From NCBI GenBank assembly GCA_907164885.2, contig OU015495.1:99887832-99951831 (forward strand): a stretch of 64,000 nucleotides of DNA, in the 5' to 3' direction. This document shows, piece after piece, positions 22,999-34,685 of the stretch. The notes under the pieces were generated by a model. The model worked only from the letters and a program-made list of their open reading frames with translations. It was not told where the DNA came from and searched no databases. A program made the translations under genes and the position numbers. The stretch is from Dolomedes plantarius. Taxonomy: Eukaryota; Arthropoda; Arachnida; Araneae; Dolomedidae. Each line of letters opens with the position of its first letter. Within the stretch, counting starts at the first letter, position 1.

Positions 22999-25333
22999 CT
23001 ACCTTTTCATCTTTTTTCCAAGGAGTTAAATTTAGAACATCTTGATCTCCTGTCGACTAATTTTCTTCACGACGTGACCGTAATCTGATTTGCTCGTTTA
23101 GCGGAATGAGAGACAGGAATCATAGTGTCGTTTTCTGCTTCTCGATCTCAAAATTATATTAAATTGATCACAATCTCTTCGTTCTTCTTTGAAAGGATCT
23201 TTAAGTGTTTGTAAAACCTATATAAATCACAAACACAAAAAATATTTCAGGTAGTCTCTTCTAACGAAACTACCGTGGGTTATTCACGTAGGATTACTTA
23301 TCGTTGCTTACCTCTTTTTTTTTGAAGCATTTTGGTACTTTTCTGTTTAACTGTTTACTGCTTCTGGGTTTGGCGCGCTGCCAAAATTATAACTCACGAC
23401 TCCGGACATTTTTTTCTCTTCGTAGGACCGTTATTGAGAAACGTAATTCTAAGTTGAAAACTAACGAAAATCTATGTAAATAAAAATGCATGTATGTATG
23501 TATGTTCCAGCATAACTCGGGAACACCTGAAGCAATTTCAACCAAACTTAGTACACATATGACTTATAATCTGGAAAAAAAACTACCTTTTCATCTTTTT
23601 TCCAAGGAGTTAAATTTAGAACATCTTGATCTCCTGTCGACTAATTTTCTTCACGACGTGACCGTAATCTGATTTGCTCGTTTAGCGGAATGAGAGACAG
23701 GAATCATAGTGTCGTTTTCTGCTTCTCGATCCCAAAATTATATTAAATTGATCACAATCTCTTCGTTCTTCTTTGAAAGGATCTTTAAGTGTTTGTAAAG
23801 CCTATCCAAATCACAAACACAAAAAATATTTCAGGTAGTCTCTTCTAACGAAACTACCGTGGGTTATTCACGTAGGATTACTTATCGTTGCTTACCTCTT
23901 TTTTTTGAAGCATTTTGGTACTTTTCTGTTTAACTGTTTACTGCTTCTGGGTTTGGCGCGCTGCCAAAATTATAACTCACGACTCCGGACATTTTTTTCT
24001 CTTCGTAGGACCGTTATTGAGAAACGTAATTCTAAGTTGAAAACTAACGAAAATCTATGTAAATAAAAATGCATGTATGTATGTATGTTCCAGCATAACT
24101 CGGGAACACCTGAAGCAATTTCAACCAAACTTAGTACACATATGACTTATAATCTGGAAAAAAAACTACCTTTTCATCTTTTTTCCAAGGAGTTAAATTT
24201 AGAACATCTTGATCTCCTGTCGACTAATTTTCTTCACGACGTGACCGTAATCTGATTTGCTCGTTTAGCGGAATGAGAGACAGGAATCATAGTGTCGTTT
24301 TCTGCTTCTCGATCTCAAAATTATATTAAATTGATCACAATCTCTTCGTTCTTCTTTGAAAGGATCTTTAAGTGTTTGTAAAGCCTATCCAAATCACAAA
24401 CACAAAAAATATTTCAGGTAGTCTCTTCTAACGAAACTACCGTGGGTTATTCACGTAGGATTACTTATCGTTGCTTACCTCTTTTTTTTTGAAGCATTTT
24501 GGTACTTTTCTGTTTAACTGTTTACTGCTTCTGGGTTTGGCGCGCTGCCAAAATTATAACTCACGACTCCGGACATTTTTTTCTCTTCGTAGGACCGTTA
24601 TTGAGAAACGTAATTCTAAGTTGAAAACTAACGAAAATCTATGTAAATAAAAATGCATGTATGTATGTATGTTCCAGCATAACTCGGGAACACCTGAAGC
24701 AATTTCAACCAAACTTAGTACACATATGACTTATAATCTGGAAAAAAAACTACCTTTTCATCTTTTTTCCAAGGAGTTAAATTTAGAACATCTTGATCTC
24801 CTGTCGACTAATTTTCTTCACGACGTGACCGTAATCTGATTTGCTCGTTTAGCGGAATGAGAGACAGGAATCATAGTGTCGTTTTCTGCTTCTCGATCTC
24901 AAAATTATATTAAATTGATCACAATCTCTTCGTTCTTCTTTGAAAGGATCTTTAAGTGTTTGTAAAGCCTATCCAAATCACAAACACAAAAAATATTTCA
25001 GGTAGTCTCTTCTAACGAAACTACCGTGGGTTATTCACGTAGGATTACTTATCGTTGCTTACCTCTTTTTTTTTGAAGCATTTTGGTACTTTTCTGTTTA
25101 ACTGTTTACTGCTTCTGGGTTTGGCGCGCTGCCAAAATTATAACTCACGACTCCGGACATTTTTTTCTCTTCGTAGGACCGTTATTGAGAAACGTAATTC
25201 TAAGTTGAAAACTAACGAAAATCTATGTAAATAAAAATGCATGTATGTATGTATGTTCCAGCATAACTCGGGAACACCTGAAGCAATTTCAACCAAACTT
25301 AGTACACATATGACTTATAATCTGGAAAAAAAA
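22999..25333 (+). repeat. Four-fold tandem duplication of a 583/584-bp unit
   Basis: Units start with ctaccttttcatctttttt at 22999, 23583, 24166 and 24750. They are almost identical; the first differs at a few sites, for example gtaaaacctatataaat against gtaaagcctatccaaat in the others. Each unit is about 470 bp of flanking sequence plus the first ~110 bp of a Helitron-like element (tctatgtaaataaaaatgca to ctggaaaaaaaa). The last unit runs into the rest of that element. A 60-codon frame recurs in three units; it spans the repeat junction and shows no protein features, so it is not annotated as a gene. Confidence 0.95.
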
Positions 25334-25853
25334 ATACTGTGGGGGTAAGGCACCCCTAAAATCCATGCGGGTGAGGTTGGGAAGGGGGGACATATAAAAG
25401 TGATCGAAAACGACTGATATTAGAGAGTCAAATACATAGTTTTCGGGGTCGCTGAGATGAGTGGCGTGACTCCCGATGCCGTTTTAAGTGCAAGATCAGC
25501 CCCCACCGGTATGGGGGCTCGTGAGAAAGGGGTAAAAATAAAATGCCCAAAATAACCGAGAGTAGTGTTGAATCCATAGTTTTCGGCGTCGCTAAGCTAA
25601 TTGGTGACAATCCCGATGACGTTTAAGCACAAGTTTAGTGAATCCCTAGGCGTGGGGGGAGGGAAGGGGGTGACATTAAAAATAAAGCAAGATTAGTGTC
25701 GAATCCTGGTTTCTGAGATGAATAGTGACACTCCCGATGCCGTCTAAGTCCAAATTCAGCCCCATCGACATAGGGGTTGAGTAGGGGTGAAAAATAAAAT
25801 CTCCAAAATGACCGAGATAAACCGAGATGTTCCAACTCCGGGAAAACAACTAG
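25222..25853 (+). mobile_element. Helitron-like non-autonomous element
   Basis: Starts with TCTATGTAAATAAAAATGCA after an A and ends aaaacaaCTAG before a T, fitting the A|TC...CTAG|T rule for Helitrons. The head carries gtatgtatgtatgttccagc and cataactcgggaacacctg. The interior (25430-25800) has three diverged internal repeats built around tcccgatg, gtttaag and a G-rich ggggg block followed by taaaaataaaat. 632 bp, no coding capacity. Its head has been copied upstream in the 584-bp array. Confidence 0.75.
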
Positions 25854-26564
25854 TAGGGATATATAATGGTTATACGAATAACGTAAAAATCAAAGTAATT
25901 ATTATGTTATAAATTCAAGGATTTAAATAAAATTTTTAATAATTGTTAAAAAGATATATTTGATATAAATGGAAGACGATAAACAATATGAATGCTTATA
26001 TGAATGACAAAAAAAAATTGATTTCGATGTTTTAAATATCTTTATCGTTACTTACGATGTCACCTTATCCCGAAGTCTGTGACTCCACGCATCGCGTTCA
26101 GACATAGCGTGATGACACCACGAAGGATAGCATCGCGTGAAAGCTCAGAAATAATGTGAGAATCTTCCGGGAGATGGGGCATTCTGGGGGTTACAAATGG
26201 ATGACGATTTGCGAGGCGACCTTGGGACGTAAAACCGCCTCCTGATCCGTAATGACTCCGTAAAACTTTTAACATTAGGAAATCTTCGGGAACTAAATCT
26301 AATTTATGATGGAAACGTACATAAAATAAAAGATATTTCTGGTATCAATCCAATATAAATGGCACCCCGGTTATGGAGTGATAAGATATATTTGGGGCAA
26401 CGGTGAAAACAAATGAAGCACCAAACGCGGTTAAGCAAATTGTGCTCGGGATTTTTTCCCGTGATTTTATGGATCATGAAGTAAATGGGTAACCTGTAGA
26501 ATATTTTGCCTTTAATGGTTGTTTGGGGAAGGTTTTTTTTTCTCTCTAAGTTTTGCGCTTTCGG
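25854..26564. other. Unassigned intronic sequence
   Basis: 710 bp. A GC-richer patch at 26055-26280 (around gatgtcaccttatcccgaag) carries a minus-strand frame of 71 codons that I do not recognise. It may be a degraded element; no support for a gene. Confidence 0.4.
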
Positions 26565-27312
26565 AAAAAATATATAAAGGTGTCTTTTATTTTTGAAGAA
26601 GGCTGAATTTTGCTGAGTAATTTGAATTTTCTCTCGTTTATTATATTTCCATAAACAACTGAAGGAAAATTAACTAGTTTTTTCTGACGAATAATGTAAA
26701 AGAATATTTTGAAGAACCTATCAATAACTGAAGCAAATTTTGCTTCGTTTAACAATGTTGATGTCTCCGTTTTTGAGTTACATTTCTCGGTTTATTCTAA
26801 AAAATATATAAATGTGTTTCCTTAAAACTATATAAAGGTATCTTTTATTTTTAAAGAAGGCTGAATTTTACTGAGTAATTTGAATTTTTTCTTGCTTATT
26901 ATATTTACATAAACAACTGAAGTAAAGTAAACTAGTTTTTACTGACGAAAAGTGTAAAAGAATATTTTGAAGAACCTATTAAAAACTGAAACAAATTTTA
27001 TTTCGTTTAACAATGTTGATGTCTCGTTTTTGAGTTACATTTCTCGGTTAATTCTTAAATATATATAAAGGTATTTCATTAAAAATATATAAAGGTGTCT
27101 TATTTTTGAAGAAGGCTGAATTTTACTGAGTAATTTGAATTTTCTCTCGCTTATTATATTTCCATAAATAACTGAAGAAAAGTAAACTAGATTTGCTGAC
27201 GAAAAATATAAAAGAATATATTGAAGAACCTATTAAGAACTGAAACAAATATTCCTTCGTTTAACAATGTTGATGTCTTGTTTTTGAGTTACATTCCTCG
27301 GTTTATTCTCGA
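26565..27312. repeat. Tandem array of three ~257-bp units
   Basis: tatataaagg marks the units at 26571, 26829 and 27086 (periods 258 and 257). Shared landmarks are gaagaaggctgaattttact, gaatattttgaagaaccta, acaatgttgatgtct and gagttacatttctcggtt. Copies are visibly diverged, so the array is older than the 584-bp one. Non-coding. Confidence 0.9.
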
Positions 27313-30300
27313 ATATTCGGGATAGAATCATTTTAGTTAAACATCGTATACATGATAATTATTTATCTACTATCCGTTTTTACCAGATGATTCCTGCAGG
27401 AATATGCTTTAATTAATTTTCTTTGAAATTTTACTTTCAGAGACCCGTGCCTGTGTAAAATAAGCCAATAATTTAAAAACCAACATATCAAAGTATAATT
27501 TATAATTACCTGCATCCATCCCCGAAATTGCGAAATCCCACAGGCCCACATATAATTGAAAGATTTTGAAGGACTTTAATTTGAGCTGCTAATATTTTTT
27601 TTTTAACCAGTGATTGATTTATAGAAGTTATTATAAGAAACATTTCAATATTGAAATATTTTAATTAAAGGGACATTTTTCATCACAGTAATATAGCTTT
27701 ATCTATAGCACTATTGGCAATTTCCATATGAAATTTCTATAATTTTCTTTGTAGAGTTATTATCTATCTTTGTATAGTAATTTATGTACAATTATTTTCA
27801 TTTAATAGTTTTTTATATTCTTAACTTAGTAAATTTTCTAGGATTAATATAATCCTACAGTTTTCATTTGTTATCTTAAAAGAAATTTCCATAAAATTAT
27901 TAATTTTAGTTCGGTGATTTCGAAAAGACTTTAAATCTTAATATAGATATGGTTTTTAAAAATAATCTGTCAATTTTTTAAAAATCCAATAAAATTTTTT
28001 TGTCGCCTAGATTTAGCAGTTTAACCAAACAACTGACTTAAAAATTAATTTATACAGAGGTACAAATCGTGTGTAATTATTGGTTTATCACAAGCTTTGC
28101 AATGTGTAAGGTTTCCTTGTCGCAGTATTGGGCAGCGTCACATGTTCAATATGTAACTTTACCTTTTAAGAATCAATATGCTGTTTAGTATCTATCATAT
28201 GGATTCTGAAGTCATGTGTGACTTTACATCGATCTCGTCGGGTATTTTTTGCGCATATTAACGTGATAATAGGTCTCGCATTAAATAAATATGCACAAAC
28301 TACTCGTTAAAAATAGTAGAACTTTTTCTTGAAAAAATGCTTTAATATTCCACAGAAATATTTTTCAGGGATAACAAAAAAATCAGCTTCTGTAAATTTA
28401 TCCTGCTTAGAAACAATGATTTAAAAAAAATTCATGCATATATTTTCGAAACTAAAGGGATCATTTATTGAGCTTCTAAAAGATTGTGTTTGAGGTGAGA
28501 CTTCTTCCTTTATGGACCACTTCCGACCACTGATGGACCAAGGGAAAACGAACCACTGTCTATAACCACTGATATAGACTCATTATAATAAGTCGACTTG
28601 AAAAAACTCAAATGAAACTAAGAATACCGAATGGCAGACGGATGGAAATTAAAGTGAAACCTGTCTATTTAAATCTGTCTATCTTAATCAAAAATAATTT
28701 TACGATTTTATTTGAGATATGAAACTTTCCCTTTATATCATGAACTACATAAAAGAAAACGGGAAAAGTAAATGTACTGATGAAGTTTGAGAAATTATTA
28801 GGGTATCATTTGGGCCCCTCAAAAATTATTTTATGACTTAAATATCTTTAATATCCTTCTTATGTAACTTTACTTTCAAATGCTTTTATATTTTCTCCAA
28901 TCCGAGAACTGCTGAGTGCACCGACATGGTACGAAGGTACACTCGCAGGAATTCAGAATTCGCTCTAAAGATTTTGGTCAAATATTATTTAGCTCTCTCC
29001 TCTGTTTTGTTAATAAAGTATGAAACCTAAGAACTACAGCCTAATCCCTGATGTCTACTCAAATCTTTTTTTTACTTAATTATACGTACAGTAATACTTA
29101 TGAAGTGTTTGCTAATTTTTTTTCTTGCTTAGAGTTTTCCCCTTTTCCCTCTCCTGTCGCAATGTTCGTAAAATCTTTCGCAGCCACCGCATACAACTAC
29201 GTTTAGAATACTGGAAAAAACGAAGGGCCAGAGTATGAAAAATTTAAGCGGGATGATAAATGATCTAATAATATGGGGCTAAGATAAAAAAAACAGTTTT
29301 CGAAGCAAGTTTAGGATATCTAGTGATAGTGTAAGCTTTGCTTTAGTTGTACCTACACCTGGAATAAGTTTCTGTCGATTCGAGCTTTCTGAGTCGATTG
29401 TCGTAATGGAAGTTGTGCAACAAGTACAGCTAAGAGCAGTTGCAAGCGTAGAATACAGTCAAGCCAGGATGCTGTATTGCGTATAGGTGATAGGGCTTGA
29501 AATTTTAAAAAGAGCAGTTTGTAAACTGTAAGAGCGCTAATAGTTATTTTAGTTGTAAAACATTTCTTGATCTGCTCATGTTGAATAATTAATAAATGAT
29601 TTGGGAGAGTTACGATTTTATTTTGTTTTAACCAAGAATCCTATGTAAATCTAATGAATTTGACACAGGGTTTTGGAAAAAAGGTAAACCTTTTTATTTT
29701 GCATTGTGCCCTATAATGTTGTTATTTTCAGATTAAATAAAATTTAATTTAATAGTGATGATTGTATTAGCTTTGATAATTTTGAATTTCTTCTTAAGAG
29801 AGGTTATATTTCTTAGGGATATGGGGGTATAGGGATTCGTGCGCAGTTGGTCTACTTCGAGGAAAGACAATCAAAATTCTCAATGGATACGTATATCGAC
29901 TGGTATTTTGATGCTGATTTTAAAGTAAATCAAATTTATTCAATTACTTTTTGTATTTATGATTCCCTTGATTACCGTTTAAACAGTTGTAAGATAATTC
30001 ATAATTTTAGGGACAGAAAGTGGAATTGGTTTTTCACCCAATATCACAATCCTTATGCACATTCTATAGAAGAAATTTTGCTTAGTTATACTTCGTCTAT
30101 ATATCTTGTCTAATGAATAATTTACGTAAAATTCATTTATTAAATAAACTTATTTACTTGCTATAAAGCTTTTTTTTTAAATATTCTTTTTACTAAACAC
30201 CATTGGCAAGTATGTAATATCACAAAGTAATGTAAAGAATCAATATCCTTTCTAAGAAATTATCTATCGACTTTTACTTGCGTTTTTTTTACCTTATTAA

Positions 30301-31369
30301 AATAAAATAAATTCACACATTTTTTTTTCCCTCAAAATTTTTTACTTAGTTCGATGAATTCCAAATTTAATCCATTAATATTATCGTTTTAGTTCAATAT
30401 TGCTAAAAAATAACCGAACTTTAAAAAAAGATATTTGAAAACAAGTGTTAATTTAGTTAACAAGGTAAAGAATAACATAAAAAATCATAAAAAAATTATC
30501 AAGTAATTACTTTTTGGGGATTTAACTTATAATTTTTTCTTGCGTAGTAAATTTCAGAGAAAAGTATGTACAAGAAATAATCTTCTTATTCATATAAAAT
30601 TAAACTATTATTTACAATAAAGGGAATATAATATGAAAAAAAATTAATAAATTACCAAATATTATTTTAGATTGAAAAATATTTAAGATATTATTTAAAA
30701 ACTGCGAAACTAAAAATTTGGGTAAAAAATTTGGACAAATAACAAACTAATGGATACACGTATAAATATTTATATAATTACTACGTGGTAATTTACTTAA
30801 AGAAAATAGCAGACTCGCACACATATACAAACACTTTATACATACATATATAAACCGTGTACTCGAGTTGCATTTTCTGCGCATTAGAACGAGTACTGTA
30901 CTATAGAGCATTTGAAAGAAATATAGTGTCTGTGTTCATAAATGTCTCCGAAACTTGGCCAAAAACACTCGAAAAAATATATCCCAGAAAACGACGGCTG
31001 CAAATGCAATAACAGAACTCTCGAGCTCGTTTTCAACAAGAAATCGTTAGGAGCTGACGAATATTTCTTTCTGGCTTATATATAGCTGAACGTTTTATTG
31101 TCTGCGAAAGAAAGCACTGAAATTCATTGTCAGAATAGATTGTAAGTAATATGATAGCTTCCTTTTCGAGCGTTTCTCTAACCTAAGTTGTTGGAATTGG
31201 ATCTTGGGTGTAAAGAATAATATCAAAGAATCATTGGAGTGTTCAGTATGTGCTTTAATATTGGTCCGTTATTAAATTCCTTCGCTTTCAGGAATTAACT
31301 TCTGGATGCAAACTCTTGGATTTTTAGTAAATACTAATTATGATACTTGTTTGAGTAGGGTTGCAGATT
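27313..31369. other. Unassigned intronic sequence
   Basis: 4.1 kb. Mostly AT-rich. A slightly GC-richer block at 29330-29560 (aagagcagttgcaagcgtag region) could be part of an old LTR or other element but has no defining ends. The 88-codon frame at 29847-30113 has no recognisable motif and is treated as chance. Confidence 0.45.
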
Positions 31370-31459
31370 TCTACGGTTGCAGTCATCCAGGTCAAAAGAC
31401 CAGGTTAAAATAGATCCATTTTAATCCGGTTTTTTGACCTGGATGACTGCAACCGTAGA
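31370..31459. repeat. 90-nt near-perfect long hairpin
   Basis: Perfect 28-bp inverted arms at 31370-31397 (tctacggttgcagtcatcca and onward) and 31432-31459. These are extended inward by 14 more positions with three mismatches, leaving a 6-nt loop agatcc (31412-31417): a 42-bp stem in 90 nt. The size is like a miRNA precursor, but the pairing is more perfect than usual for animal miRNAs. It could equally be a foldback MITE or the product of a recent template switch. No target duplication is evident. Confidence 0.9.
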
Positions 31460-32228
31460 AGTCGTTTTCTTATATGGTTGAGTGGGGGTGTTGAGAATAG
31501 AGCTAAAGGCGGAGATGCGGATAGGGGTTGAGTTGGTGTCTTGGTGTTGTGGTGATAGTTTGGTGTTATACGTTTGAATTTTAAATATTATGGTCAATTT
31601 TTCTGTTCATTAGTCTTCTTTATATTTCTTTTATATTATATTTCTTTTATATATAAGGTTTTAGTTTTGTAGCCGACCTCCGGGAGTTTTTCCTTGGCAT
31701 AAAAGAGTGTTTAACCGGAGTGGGGGCTCACAACTCCTCCCGGTCATCAACTTTAAAGACTTCCATATCTATAAAGTATTGCTTTCAAATTTTCTTAAAT
31801 CTGTGTAGTTATGGTCTTGTCTTTTTGCTTCTTTAGTTTAACTTTGATATATCTTATTTAGTATCTGGTTTGTTGGCAGCATGGCGCTATAAATTACGTT
31901 TACTGTACTTTACGTATTTCTTGGTGACTTATTATTAATCACATTACATTTGATACTTTCATTTACATTACATTTCTTTCACATTGCATTTGATAAGGAC
32001 AGAGAACAATTGGCCATGTTTGAAAAAATTGGAGTTGTGATTTCACGTCAAGTGGGATAAAGAGGTAAATACAGAATGTGAGACATGATATAACGCAAGA
32101 TTTTTTTGCGAGAAAAAACTACAGAAAATGTTGAAATAGGTTGCTTCAGCGAAAGGTACTTATAGATCCGGAAACAGAACAATATAAATAATGTAGATTA
32201 AAAACGACAGGAAATTTGGAGAGACATG
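31460..32228. other. Unassigned intronic sequence
   Basis: 770 bp. A GC-richer patch with ccgacctccgggag and aactcctcccggtc (31670-31750), weakly inverted to each other, may be a degraded element end. I find no 3' inverted repeat for the neighbouring Tc1-like element here. Confidence 0.4.
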
Positions 32229-33245
32229 TCAGTAAGGGAATTGTCCACCATGTAGTGCAATGGATTTTCCCACATTTCGTGGCATGCTTTGAATGACGTA
32301 GTCTATGAGGTTTTGAGGCAACTTGTCTCACTCCTCTTTCACTGCACGGATGAGGGACGGCTTGTTTGTCGGAGGATATGAGCGAGCAGCAAGACGTAGC
32401 CCCAAGACATCCCATACTTTTCTATCGGATTAAGATCAGGTGAACGTGCCGGCCACATGATACGATGAATATCCTTGCTCTCCGGACAATCCTGAACAGC
32501 GTTGGCGTGGTGACAGGGCGCGTTATCATCAATGAACAGAAAGTTATCGCCAATAGTAGCACAGAAAAGGCGAACATGAGACAGCAAAACTTCAGAAATG
32601 AACCGTCCAGCGGCCATGGTCCCTGTTTTAATCACATGTAGTGGAATGCGGTCATTGACCATGATGCCTACCCATATCATGATGCTACAGTCCCTTTCCT
32701 GTATATTTTCTGGACGATAAGTACTACCAGCTCCCCGCAATATCAGTTGCCGTCTACTATCAAAGAAAGACTGAACCGACTCTCATCTGTGAAGAGGACA
32801 TTGGCCGAATCGTCCTTGGTCCAATGGCGATAGAGACGGCAGCATTGCAAACGGGCGCTACGATGAACTCACGCAAGTGGGACCCACACAACAGGTCTTT
32901 GGGCGTATAGTCCTGTCTGTCGCAAACGCCTTGCAACCGTTATCCAGGATATCTGAGTTCCTGTGGCTGCATAAAATTGACTTGCCATTTGACCAGCTGT
33001 ACTGCGCCGGTTCCTTTTTGCCGTTAGAACGATGTACCGATCTTCTTGACCGTCCTACTGCGAGGACGACCTTCTAGCTTGCGCCTGATGCACTATCCAC
33101 TTGTATGACACACTGTCCAAAGCCTGGAAATAACAACGTGGTCGATGTCGAATTCCCTAGAAACATCTGAAACTTGTCGGCCTTCCTTCAGCTTTCCAAT
33201 TATCCGCCCGCGTGTAAAATAATCTAAATTATGTCTGCGAGACAT
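32229..33245 (-). pseudogene. Tc1-like DD34E transposase, multiply disrupted
   Basis: Starts MSRRHNLDYFTRGRIIGKLK, a Tc1-type helix-turn-helix N-terminus, at ATG 33245. Stops and frameshifts follow. The first catalytic D lies in FTDESRFS (about 32780). The 32339-32740 frame carries IMIWVGIM, the second D in FLFIDDNAPCH and the E in WPARSPDLNPIEK. The spacing from D to E is exactly 34 residues. After the E the frame shifts again, and the C-terminal tail can be traced to 32229. At least three lesions make it inactive. Confidence 0.9.
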
Positions 33246-33301
33246 GACCTCACTTTCCAAAACGCGAAGTTCTTCGGACCGGTTCAAATGGAACGTCCAA
33301 C

Positions 33302-33964
33302 CAGTGGCGCACCCAAGGTTTAATCTTGAGGGAGGGGGCGAGTTGAACGGATAAAAATAATTAAAATGCAAATTAAATATTCATAATGAAATTTCTATTT
33401 CTTTAGAAGGGGCAGGGCCAGTGGCGCCGGAAAGGCGGGGGGGGGGCAAGGGAGGGGCACTTGCCCACCCCTAGAAAATTGAATTTCTACCTCTTTGTTT
33501 CTACCTAGCTAGCGCTCGTAAAATATTAGAATTTTCATTTAAAATCATAAAGCCTAACAAAACTGAATACTAAATTGCAACCTCACACTCGTTAATGCAA
33601 GCGCGATAAACGTCATTCCATATACGCAGGAGCGATTAATCGCCAATTTCAGGTACGCAAGCGCGTTTAAACGCCAATTCCAGACGTTTGCTTTCGCGAT
33701 TCAAAAGCAACCCTACACGATGTTTTTTCATCGAGAAAGGGAATCTTGAATCCGATGCATTTGAAACGCGTACACGTTGACGTGTGATAGGGCATAATAT
33801 AACATAAAATAACATAAAAGTTTATTTTTTATAACCGTATATATGTATTTTTAATAATAAAGGTGTAAAAGTTTTAATCTATTTTACTTTGCCCCCCTCT
33901 ATATTTAACTCTTCCGGCGCCACTGGGCAGGGCCACTTGCCTCCCCTCCCTGGGTGCGCCATTG
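33302..33964. mobile_element. hAT-type MITE (family A), itself interrupted
   Basis: Ends CAGTGGCGCACCCAAGG and CCCTGGGTGCGCCATTG, flanked by an exact 8-bp duplication cgtccaac (33294-33301 and 33965-33972), the hAT signature. Without the inner element it would be about 148 bp. It is related, in opposite orientation, to the copy at 50597-50774. It is inserted upstream of the Tc1-like transposase start. Confidence 0.92.
33419..33925. mobile_element. hAT-type MITE (family B) nested in family A
   Basis: Ends CAGTGGCGCCGGAAAGG and CTTCCGGCGCCACTG, flanked by an exact 8-bp duplication ggcagggc (33411-33418 and 33926-33933). 507 bp, AT-rich interior with G/C-rich margins (ttgcccaccccta, ttgcccccctct). 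No transposase. This is the innermost of three nested insertions. Confidence 0.92.
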
Positions 33965-34628
33965 CGTCCAACACTCACTGGCTGCCCGCGCCGAATGCCT
34001 GCAAACCGATCTGTACACTGTCACGTGACCTACTCCTGCAGTAATCAAAAATTTGAACTGCCACCTTGATTCGCATTGCATCACGTCTTCATGAAATTTC
34101 ATACAAGCTGCTGCGTTCGATTCTGCGCCTCCCATCGTTTACCGAGACATCCGCCCTTAGGTTTTGTCCACCAGTGTATATGTGTATGTGTGTGTGTTAG
34201 TAATAATAACGCCACACCCGTTTAATTCTATTCCATTAATTCGCAGCTTTTGATCTTATCCTCCCCGTTATATAACTAAGTTCCGCGTTCCTTCTGTGTG
34301 ACGCCTGGACATATCGCACTACAGGGGGTCACGTGGCAAAAAGAAACTAAATTTCATATATGCTGGTGTGAGCATCGGTACTACGCACTTCGAAATTTGT
34401 TATGCATTGAGCAAGGCGTTATCAGTCCTCTCTGTATATGCAAATAGTTTCAAGTCTTTTAAGTTTGTCATATTGTGTTTGAGTATTAAATGGCTATAAT
34501 GTGAATAAATGAATAAACGTAGTAGTACCAGCAAATGGATTATTTAGTTTGAATTTGATGCTACTCGTGCCTAACTACGGAAGTCAACCCAAGTGTCGAC
34601 AGTAGATTCATTATAAATAAATAAATAG

Positions 34629-34685
<57 letters not shown>
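34629..34685. repeat. Compound (AC)n(AT)n microsatellite
   Basis: About 18 AC units followed by about 10 AT units. Likely polymorphic. Confidence 0.97.

Larger units (their letters stand above)
32229..34176 (-). mobile_element. Tc1-like element remnant, second family, containing nested hAT MITEs
   Basis: The 5' end on the minus strand is CACTGGTGGACAAAACC (34160-34176), followed on the plus strand by TA (34177-34178). The transposase gene starts at 33245 and decays to a stop at 32229. The 3' terminal repeat is not found, so that end is lost or degraded. Subtracting the 663-bp insertion and its 8-bp target duplication leaves about 1.28 kb to the stop codon, a normal Tc1 length. It differs in sequence from the Tc1-like element at 16712 and is clearly older. 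Confidence 0.85.

Noticed and set aside
23490..24839. Three identical 60-codon frames, apparently a repeated small gene
   Set aside because: They are copies of one frame inside the 584-bp tandem unit and cross the junction between Helitron-like head and flank. No protein features.
29847..30113. 88-codon plus-strand frame as a gene
   Set aside because: AT-driven composition and no motif or splice context.
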